A stretch of 11,793 nucleotides of DNA from the NCBI GenBank assembly GCA_026785785.1, contig JAJAZI010000165.1, forward strand, positions 1-11,793, in the 5' to 3' direction. The DNA comes from Microbacteriaceae bacterium (lineage in GTDB: Bacteria; Actinomycetota; Actinomycetes; Actinomycetales; Microbacteriaceae). The position numbers and the translations under genes were made by a program. The notes under the pieces are model-generated. The model made no database searches and was not told the origin of the DNA. It was given only the letters and a program-made list of their open reading frames with translations. Positions 6,502 through 11,793 of this stretch are shown piece after piece (within the stretch, counting starts at the first letter, position 1; the number at the start of each line of letters is the position of its first letter).

Positions 6502-8237
6502 CGATCGCCGCCGTCGTCAACCGGCTCGCCGATCCGAATCCCTCGCCGCTCCTGAAGCAGTCACCGACGACCGTCCTGTTCGGCGTCGCCATCGTCATGG
6601 TTGCCTTCAATCCGGTGTCAGTGACGAGTCTCGGAGCCGTGGTCGCAGGCACGATCGCGGCGATTCTCGCAACCGTGCTCGCGGGCGTGCTCACGGCTAT
6701 CCCGACGGTGGCGAAATTCGTTCTGCTCGTGCCCGCGATCGACCTCATCGCGATCGGCTTCCTGCGCTACGGCACGGGCGAGAGCCTCTCGATCTTCTCC
6801 TCGCTCGTCATCCTGCCCATCATCTGGTTCGCTGCGGAGGAGGGCAGGGAACACATCTGGTTCGCGTTCATCGGCACGGCGATCGTGCTTATCATTCCGG
6901 CGGTCGCCGGCCAGAGCGACAGCTCGGCGCTGTCGTTGATGTTGCGGGCCGCATTTGCTGCTGTGGTGTTCACGATCGCGGCCGCCGTGATCAACGAGCT
7001 GTCCCGCCAGGCGCGCCTGAGGCTCTCGTCGGTGCGGCGCCTCGCGGAGGAGCGCCAGCGCGCGCTCGAATCAAACGAGGCGCGAACCAACCAACTTGCC
7101 GCGAGCGAGGCGAGCCTGCGCCAAGCCCAGCGCATGTTCCGGGGTGTCTGGGGCGCGGTGACCCAACAGGCGGTCATCGGCACCGACCTCACCGGGTTGA
7201 TCGACGCCTGGAATCCGGGAGCCGCGCTTATGCTTCGCATCGACGCCGCCGAGGTCGAGGACAAGCGGCATGTCGACGAGTTCCACCTCGCCGACGAGCT
7301 CGAGGACCGCGCGCGAGAGCTGCGCTACCCGGCGGGCGCGACCGTGCTCAACCCCGGCTTCTCCGCACTCGTCGAGGAAGCCAGGCTCGGCAGCGCCGAG
7401 GTTCGCGAGTGGACCTACCGCCGCGCCGACGGCACAGAGCTCCCCGTCGAGCTGAGCGTCACCCCGCGGCTCGACGACGCCGACGAAACCGTCGGATACC
7501 TGTTCGTCGCCCACGACCGCACCAAGGCGCACGAGGTCGCCAAGCTCAAGGACGACTTCGTCGGACTCATCTCCCACGAGCTGCGCACCCCGCTGAGCTC
7601 AATCCTCGGGTACCTCGAGCTCATGCGTGACGATGACGACGAGCAGCTCACCGAGACGCAGCTGCAATACCTCGGCGTCGCGGAGCGCAACGCGCACCGG
7701 CTGCTGACCCTGGTCGGCGACCTCCTGTTCACGGCGCAGGTCGAGTCGGGCAAGTTCAACCTCGAGACGCACGTGCAGTCGATGTCACCGATCGTCTCGG
7801 CCGCGGTGGACTCCGCGCGCCCGGCCGCCGTGCGCGCCGGCGTCAACCTCATTGACGAGATTGTCGACGGCGGCATGGTGCGCGGGGATTCGGTGCGGCT
7901 CGGCCAGGCCTGCGACAACCTCATCTCCAACGCGATCAAGTTCACCCCGGCCGGCGGCACCGTGACTGTCACGCTGGGTGGCGAGGCGACCCATGTCGTC
8001 GTGAGCGTCAGCGACACAGGGATGGGCATTGCCGAATCCGAACTCGACCAACTGTTCTCGCGCTTCTTCCGCGCGTCGACCGCGACTCGGAACGCGGTGC
8101 CCGGCGTCGGTCTCGGACTGACGATCACCAAGGCGATCGTGACCGCGCACGGTGGCGAGATGAGCGTGGCGAGCGAGGAGGGCGCCGGCACGAACTTCAG
8201 CATGAAGCTGCCGATCGAACAGCCCGTCTGGGTCTAG
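6498..8237 (+). CDS. Membrane PAS-domain sensor histidine kinase
   Basis: A 579-residue hybrid-free sensor kinase. The first 170 residues hold about six hydrophobic helices with short loops, so sensing is probably within or near the membrane rather than by a large extracellular domain. A charged helical linker (about 172-212, rich in Arg/Glu/Ala) may be a coiled coil. A PAS domain follows (about 213-345, including VIGTDLTGLIDAWNPGA and YRRADGTELPVELSV). HisKA carries the phosphorylated His360 in FVGLISHELRTPLSS. The ATPase domain shows the N box DNLISNAIKF (473-482), the G1 box DTGMGI (506-511), an F box FSRFF and the G2 box GVGLGLTI (536-543). All catalytic motifs are intact. GTG 6498 overlaps the preceding receiver stop (GTGA), implying coupling. 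The three receivers encoded just upstream are its likely substrates. The signal sensed is unknown. Confidence 0.92.
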   Translation: MTIAAVVNRLADPNPSPLLKQSPTTVLFGVAIVMVAFNPVSVTSLGAVVAGTIAAILATVLAGVLTAIPTVAKFVLLVPAIDLIAIGFLRYGTGESLSIFSSLVILPIIWFAAEEGREHIWFAFIGTAIVLIIPAVAGQSDSSALSLMLRAAFAAVVFTIAAAVINELSRQARLRLSSVRRLAEERQRALESNEARTNQLAASEASLRQAQRMFRGVWGAVTQQAVIGTDLTGLIDAWNPGAALMLRIDAAEVEDKRHVDEFHLADELEDRARELRYPAGATVLNPGFSALVEEARLGSAEVREWTYRRADGTELPVELSVTPRLDDADETVGYLFVAHDRTKAHEVAKLKDDFVGLISHELRTPLSSILGYLELMRDDDDEQLTETQLQYLGVAERNAHRLLTLVGDLLFTAQVESGKFNLETHVQSMSPIVSAAVDSARPAAVRAGVNLIDEIVDGGMVRGDSVRLGQACDNLISNAIKFTPAGGTVTVTLGGEATHVVVSVSDTGMGIAESELDQLFSRFFRASTATRNAVPGVGLGLTITKAIVTAHGGEMSVASEEGAGTNFSMKLPIEQPVWV

Positions 8238-8249
8238 CCCGGGCGGGCT
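8236..8249. terminator. Weak hairpin between convergent genes
   Basis: AGCCC (8236-8240) and GGGCT (8245-8249) pair around a GGGC loop in the 15-bp gap between the kinase stop and the stop of the minus-strand gene. It could act as a bidirectional terminator. There is no T-run on either side and the stem is only five pairs, so the call is tentative. Confidence 0.3.
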
Positions 8250-8252
8250 GCG

Positions 8253-9032
8253 TCAGCCGATGTCGCGCAGCAGGGCATTCTTGGGCCACTCCCGCACCCG
8301 GCGCGGAAGCATCCGGTTCACCTTGCGGATGCCCGTCATGGCGAGTTCGAAGCGCTGCTCCCGGCGCGGACCCCATGCGATGCGGAACTGGTTCCGGATG
8401 CGGGGCGGCAGCAGTCCGGCCGTCACGAGCCGCGCGAGAGGCATGGCCAGGCGCAGCCAGAGGGGACCGGTGGACGGGTGCAACAGGGCGTCCGCGACGC
8501 CGAGTGTCGTCGCATCGACGCGCAACTCGGACAGCTGCGCGCGCCAGTACTCCGCGAACGCGGCACGGTCGGCGGGCCACAGCCCCGACGGCACCTGCAG
8601 CGCCGTTCCGACGGCCGCGTAGTCGGCGTAGACCCGGTCGAGGTCGGCGTCGGACAGCTCTCCGATGAGCCGCTCGCGCACGAGCACGGCGGTATCGTAG
8701 AGCGTCGCGGCAACCCAGAGCTGCAGCGCAGCATCCGTCGCATCGTAGGTCGGCGTGGCGCCCGGCTCCGATTGCACCGGCGCGTGCCTGCGGTTGACGC
8801 GCTCCCGCACCGCGGCCACCTGCGCCGGGGTGCCGTAGACGATGGAGTACACGTAGCCGAGGGTGTGCCGGAGCCGGTCGATGGGGCCGTTCACGAAGTC
8901 GCTGTGCCGTGCGATCGCGTGCCCAATCGCGGGATTGGCCAGCTGGAGCAGGATGGCACGTCCCCCGCCGGCGATCAGCGCGGCCTCGGCACCGACGTCG
9001 GCGAGCCCTCTGCCCGCTCGCTCTGCTTCCAT
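8253..9032 (-). CDS. DUF2236 family protein (MpaB/latex oxygenase-like)
   Basis: A 259-residue protein of the DUF2236 or 'oxygenase MpaB catalytic domain' family, which includes the haem-dependent rubber oxygenase Lcp and fungal MpaB. Most actinobacterial members have no known substrate. Recognisable family segments are [19 protein letters not shown] near the N-terminus, [19 protein letters not shown], a His-containing segment (RRHAPV), [18 protein letters not shown] and YWRAQL. The ATG at 9032 (reading leftward) gives the usual family size; the frame stays open further upstream only as a shadow of sucC. No strong ribosome binding site precedes it. It is transcribed against the kinase and divergently from sucC, so it is its own unit and nothing ties it to the polysaccharide cluster. 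Its codon use resembles its neighbours. Confidence 0.85.
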   Translation of the reverse strand: MEAERAGRGLADVGAEAALIAGGGRAILLQLANPAIGHAIARHSDFVNGPIDRLRHTLGYVYSIVYGTPAQVAAVRERVNRRHAPVQSEPGATPTYDATDAALQLWVAATLYDTAVLVRERLIGELSDADLDRVYADYAAVGTALQVPSGLWPADRAAFAEYWRAQLSELRVDATTLGVADALLHPSTGPLWLRLAMPLARLVTAGLLPPRIRNQFRIAWGPRREQRFELAMTGIRKVNRMLPRRVREWPKNALLRDIG

Positions 9033-9052
9033 GGCAGATACCGTAGCGCGTG

Positions 9053-9079
9053 TTGCTGCGTGCCGCGTAGCGGTATAAA
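9053..9079 (+). promoter_or_regulatory. sucCp: Possible sucCD promoter
   Basis: TATAAA (9074-9079) is a striking A/T-rich hexamer in a GC-rich divergent region. A TTGCTG (9053-9058) lies 15 bp upstream as a poor-spaced -35. The hexamer sits in GGTATAAACC, nearly symmetric, so it could also act as the -10 for the leftward DUF2236 gene, whose start is about 40 bp away. Assignment to either gene is uncertain. Confidence 0.35.
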
Positions 9080-9106
9080 CCGGGCGGCCGCAGCGAGGAG
9101 AGTAGA

Positions 9107-9172
9107 GTGCTCCGGGGCCCAAGTATCTCGACGTCAAGGTATTGCGACGTCCGGACAGTGGCACATTCGTAA
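9107..9172 (+). CDS. Possible 21-codon leader ORF upstream of sucC
   Basis: A GTG at 9107 is preceded by an excellent Shine-Dalgarno sequence (AGGAG, 9096-9100, 6-base gap). It opens a 21-codon frame beginning MLRGPS and ending at TAA 9170-9172, 28 bases before the sucC GTG. By contrast sucC itself has only a weak ribosome binding site. The peptide resembles no family I know and has no run of one amino acid to suggest attenuation. It may be a regulatory upstream ORF, or the strong site may be fortuitous. Confidence 0.35.
   Translation: MLRGPSISTSRYCDVRTVAHS
9129..9151. repeat. Direct repeat CGACGTC in the sucC leader
   Basis: Two copies of CGACGTC (9129-9135 and 9145-9151) are 16 bp apart. 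Each contains the palindrome GACGTC. The spacing of about one and a half helical turns, upstream of sucC and within the possible leader ORF, would fit a regulator site, but chance is possible in such GC-rich DNA. Confidence 0.3.
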
Positions 9173-9200
9173 CAACCGACCCGCGGATTGGACAAACAGC

Positions 9201-10370
9201 GTGGATCTTTTCGAGTATCAGGCCAGGGACGTTTTCGAGTCCTATGGCGTTCCCGTGCTGGCCGGCATCACTGCCGACAGCCCAGAAGAAGTGCGTGCGG
9301 CGGCCGAGAAGCTCGGCGGAACCGTTGTCGTCAAGGCGCAGGTGAAGATCGGCGGGCGCGGCAAGGCCGGCGGAGTCAAGGTCGCCCACACCCCGCAGGA
9401 TGCCGAGGAGGTCTCCAAGGCGATCTTCGGGCTCGACATCAAGGGGCACGTCGTGCGCCGCGTGATGGTCGCCGCCGGAGCGCGCATCGCGCAGGAGTTC
9501 TACTTCTCGGTGCTGCTCGACCGGGCGAACCGCTCGTTCCTCTCCCTCGCAAGCTACGAGGGCGGCGTCGAGATCGAGATCCTCGCGGTCGAGCGCCCCG
9601 AGGCCCTCGCCAAGGTCGAGGTCGACCCCATCGCGGGCATCGACCTCGAGAAGGCCACCGAGATCGCGACCGCGGCCAGCTTCCCCGCCGAACTGGTGCC
9701 GAAGATCGCCCCGGTCATCGTGAAGCTCTACGAGGTCTTCGTCGGCGAGGACGCCACGCTCGTCGAGGTCAACCCGCTCGTGCTCACCGAGGATGGCGAC
9801 ATTGTCGCGCTCGACGGCAAGGTCTCCCTCGACGAGAACGCCGAGTTCCGTCACGAGGGCCACGCAGCGCTCGTCGACACGGCATCCGAGGACCCGCTCG
9901 AGGCGAAGGCCAAGAAGGTGAACCTCAACTACGTGAAGCTCGACGGCGAGGTCGGCATCATCGGCAACGGCGCGGGACTGGTCATGTCGACCCTCGACGT
10001 CGTCAGCTACGCCGGTGAGAAGCACGGCCACGTGAAGCCGGCCAACTTCCTCGACATCGGCGGCGGAGCATCCGCCGAGGTCATGGCCGCGGGCCTCGAC
10101 GTCATCCTCGGCGACGAGCAGGTCAAGAGCGTCTTCGTCAACGTTTTCGGCGGGATCACCTCGTGTGACGCCGTCGCGAACGGCATCGTCGGCGCCCTCG
10201 CCGTTCTGGGCGGCGCGGCCACCAAGCCGCTCGTCGTGCGGCTTGACGGCAACAACGTCGTCGAGGGCCGCCAGATCCTCGCCGTCGCCGGGCACCCGCT
10301 CGTGACCGTTGTGGACACCATGGACGAAGCTGCCGACAAGGCCGCCGAGCTCGCTTACGCCGCTCGCTGA
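9201..10370 (+). CDS. sucC: Succinyl-CoA synthetase (ADP/GDP-forming) beta subunit
   Basis: A 389-residue ATP-grasp subunit that, with SucD, interconverts succinyl-CoA and succinate while making ATP or GTP in the citric acid cycle. It begins at GTG 9201 with the invariant [20 protein letters not shown]. The ATP-grasp region reads [19 protein letters not shown], the metal/substrate part includes LVEVNPLVL and [12 protein letters not shown], and the C-terminal CoA-ligase domain has [14 protein letters not shown] and [19 protein letters not shown]. The length is essentially that of E. coli SucC (388). Upstream GTG/ATG codons in the same frame lie in non-homologous sequence, so they were not chosen. 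The ribosome binding site is poor. sucD follows 34 bases downstream, and a terminator closes the pair at 11310-11336. Confidence 0.97.
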   Translation: MDLFEYQARDVFESYGVPVLAGITADSPEEVRAAAEKLGGTVVVKAQVKIGGRGKAGGVKVAHTPQDAEEVSKAIFGLDIKGHVVRRVMVAAGARIAQEFYFSVLLDRANRSFLSLASYEGGVEIEILAVERPEALAKVEVDPIAGIDLEKATEIATAASFPAELVPKIAPVIVKLYEVFVGEDATLVEVNPLVLTEDGDIVALDGKVSLDENAEFRHEGHAALVDTASEDPLEAKAKKVNLNYVKLDGEVGIIGNGAGLVMSTLDVVSYAGEKHGHVKPANFLDIGGGASAEVMAAGLDVILGDEQVKSVFVNVFGGITSCDAVANGIVGALAVLGGAATKPLVVRLDGNNVVEGRQILAVAGHPLVTVVDTMDEAADKAAELAYAAR

Positions 10371-10404
10371 GCGCACCCGTCGAACCGAAGGAATAGGGAA
10401 CAGC

Positions 10405-11292
10405 ATGTCGATTTTTCTCGACGAGAACTCCAAGATCATCGTTCAGGGCCTCACCGGCTCTGAGGGCACGAAGCATGCCGGACGGATGCTCGACTCCGGC
10501 TCCAACATCGTCGGCGGGGTGAACCCGCGCAAGGCGGGCACCACCGTCTCGATCGGCGGACGCGAGCTGCCGATCTTCGGCTCCGTCGCCGAGGCGATGG
10601 CCTCGACCGGCGCGAACGTGTCGGTCATCTTCGTGCCGCCAGCCTTCGCGAAGGGTGCCGTCATCGAGGCGGTCGACGCGAGAATCGAGCTCGCGATCGT
10701 TATCACCGAGGGCATCCCGATCCACGACTCCGCTGAGTTCTGGGCGCACGCCAAGGCGAACGGCAATACCACCCGCATCATCGGGCCGAACTGCCCCGGC
10801 ATCATCAGCCCCGGAAAGTCGAACGCGGGAATCATCCCGTCGACGATCACCGGACCGGGTCCGATCGGACTCGTCTCCAAGTCGGGCACCCTGACGTACC
10901 AGATGATGTTCGAGCTGCGCGACCTCGGCTTCTCCACCGGAATCGGGATCGGCGGAGACCCGATCATCGGCACGACCCACATCGACGCCCTCGCGGCGTT
11001 CGAGGCCGACCCCGACACGAAGGCGATCGTCATGATCGGCGAGATCGGCGGCGACGCCGAGGAGCGTGCGGCGGAGTTCATCCAGGCCAACGTGACCAAG
11101 CCGGTCGTCGCCTACGTCGCCGGCTTCACCGCGCCGGAGGGCAAGACCATGGGGCACGCCGGGGCGATCGTCTCCGACGGCGCAGGCACCGCGCAGGGCA
11201 AGAAGGAGGCTCTCGAGTCCGCCGGAGTGCGCGTCGGAAAGACGCCGTCCGAGACCGCATCCATCATGCGTGAGGTCTTCGCGAGCCTGTAG
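10405..11292 (+). CDS. sucD: Succinyl-CoA synthetase alpha subunit
   Basis: A 295-residue CoA-binding subunit and phosphohistidine carrier of succinyl-CoA synthetase. ATG 10405 is preceded by AGGGA (10395-10399, 5-base gap). The N-terminal CoA-binding Rossmann domain reads [36 protein letters not shown]. The nucleotide/CoA region has [21 protein letters not shown] and [12 protein letters not shown]. The phosphorylated histidine is His251 in TMGHAGAIV (E. coli His246). The protein ends with VREVFASL-like family sequence at TAG 11290-11292. It forms an operon with sucC and nothing looks abnormal. Confidence 0.97.
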   Translation: MSIFLDENSKIIVQGLTGSEGTKHAGRMLDSGSNIVGGVNPRKAGTTVSIGGRELPIFGSVAEAMASTGANVSVIFVPPAFAKGAVIEAVDARIELAIVITEGIPIHDSAEFWAHAKANGNTTRIIGPNCPGIISPGKSNAGIIPSTITGPGPIGLVSKSGTLTYQMMFELRDLGFSTGIGIGGDPIIGTTHIDALAAFEADPDTKAIVMIGEIGGDAEERAAEFIQANVTKPVVAYVAGFTAPEGKTMGHAGAIVSDGAGTAQGKKEALESAGVRVGKTPSETASIMREVFASL

Positions 11293-11309
11293 CGGCACAG
11301 CGACACAGG

Positions 11310-11336
11310 GAGGGGTCGGCGTCGCGCCGGCCCCTC
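11310..11336 (+). terminator. Terminator hairpin after sucCD
   Basis: A 12-bp stem (GAGGGGTCGGCG at 11310-11321 against CGCCGGCCCCTC at 11325-11336, one G-U pair) with a three-base loop TCG begins 18 bases after the sucD stop. It lacks a real T-run, as is usual for actinobacterial terminators. Its right arm overlaps the first unit of the 20-bp tandem repeat that follows. Confidence 0.75.
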
Positions 11337-11402
11337 GTGCGTTGCGCCGGCCCCTTGTGCGTTGGCCGGCCTCTTGTGCGTTGCGCCGGCCTCTTGTGCG
11401 TT
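11324..11402. repeat. 20-bp tandem repeat, four units
   Basis: Units start at 11324, 11344, 11364 (19 bp, one base shorter) and 11383, with consensus GCGCCGGCCTCTTGTGCGTT. A fifth unit fades out after GCGCCGG at 11403. Units differ by one or two C/T changes. The array appears to have grown out of the right arm of the sucCD terminator. No open reading frame of recognisable character uses it. Confidence 0.85.
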
Positions 11403-11451
11403 GCGCCGGTTGCCGCTGTTTGGCTGTGCGGTCCGAGGGTGCTCTCTGTTC

Positions 11452-11793
11452 CGCGAGTTGCCCGCTTGTGTCGCTTCTGCGGCGGTGAAGGCGACACAAG
11501 TGGGCGATTCGCGGGTGGGGTGCGTTGGGGTGGGCGCGAGTTGCCCGCTTGTGTCGCTTCTGCGGCGGTGAAGGCCGCCTAAGTGGGCGATTCGCGGGTG
11601 GGGTGTGTTGTGGTGGGCGCGAGTTGCCCGCTTGTGTCGCCTCTGCGGCGGTGAAGGCCGCCTAAGTGAGCGATTCGCGGGTGGGGTGCGTTGTGGTGGG
11701 CGCGAGTTGCCCGCTTGTGTCGCTTCTGCGGCGGTGAAGGCCGCCTAAGTGGGCGATTCGCGGGTGGGGTGTGTTGTGGTGGGCGCGAGTTGC
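11452..11793. repeat. 83-bp tandem repeat with long internal hairpin, at least four copies, continuing past window
   Basis: Copies begin at 11452, 11535, 11618, 11701 and 11784 (partial, cut by the window edge), all exactly 83 bp apart. Differences are a few substitutions. In copy 1 the arms 11452-11474 and 11491-11513 pair over 23 positions: 20 Watson-Crick and three G-U pairs when read as plus-strand RNA, around a 16-base loop. In copies 2-4 the inner right arm is replaced (GCCGCCTAAG instead of GCGACACAAG). The outer 16 pairs remain in copies 2 and 4; copy 3 has one C-A mismatch there. An alternative inner stem GGCGG/CCGCC becomes possible. There is no cas gene and no unique spacer, so it is not CRISPR. 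It looks like a minisatellite built from an intergenic palindromic element. Confidence 0.9.

Noticed and set aside
9033..10439. Minus-strand extension of the DUF2236 frame across sucC
   Set aside because: The frame is open only because of GC-skewed codons. Family similarity begins at the ATG at 9032 and the rest is antisense to sucC.
11270..11582. Overlapping short frames downstream of sucD on both strands
   Set aside because: They are translations of the terminator and tandem arrays with repetitive peptides and no ribosome binding sites.
11452..11793. CRISPR array
   Set aside because: The whole 83-bp unit repeats with no unique spacers and no cas genes are present; it is an ordinary tandem repeat.

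Overview
The window comes from a high-GC Gram-positive actinomycete, most likely a member of the Microbacteriaceae or a relative in the Micrococcales. The evidence is strong G/C bias at third codon positions, frequent GTG starts, start/stop overlaps of the GTGA type, an actinobacterial-type PcrA helicase, a DUF2236/MpaB-family protein, and a sucC-sucD pair. The family-level assignment is inference from gene content and style, not from a marker search.

Layout. (1) 1-1436: the 3' part of pcrA (UvrD-family helicase); its stop codon lies inside a pentanucleotide tandem repeat (1430-1478). (2) 1437-1836: about 400 bp with no convincing gene, ending in a possible -10 box, a perfect hairpin and a ribosome binding site. 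(3) 1837-8237: seven co-directional genes, tightly packed except for one 158-bp gap. They encode a BcsA-like membrane glycosyltransferase with a large extra insertion and no PilZ domain, a STAS anti-sigma-factor-antagonist-like protein, an RsbW-like HATPase, a response-regulator receiver fused to a PIG-L/LmbE-type deacetylase, two stand-alone receivers, and a membrane PAS-histidine kinase. (4) 8253-9032, minus strand: a DUF2236 (MpaB/latex-oxygenase-like) protein, convergent with the kinase. (5) 9201-11292: sucC and sucD, the two subunits of succinyl-CoA synthetase, preceded by a possible short leader ORF and followed by a strong terminator hairpin. (6) 11324-11793: two tandem arrays, a 20-bp unit and then an 83-bp unit that can fold into a long hairpin; the second array runs off the window.

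The most interesting part is the 1837-8237 cluster. It joins a processive polysaccharide synthase, a carbohydrate N-deacetylase domain under direct receiver control, a partner-switching pair and a two-component system. None of its regulators carries a DNA-binding output domain. The simplest reading is a self-contained, post-translationally controlled exopolysaccharide synthesis and modification system. The kinase would phosphorylate the receivers, the receiver-deacetylase would adjust a sugar precursor or product, and the STAS/HATPase pair would gate the synthase or another partner. Domain identities are seen in the sequence; the connections between them are inference.
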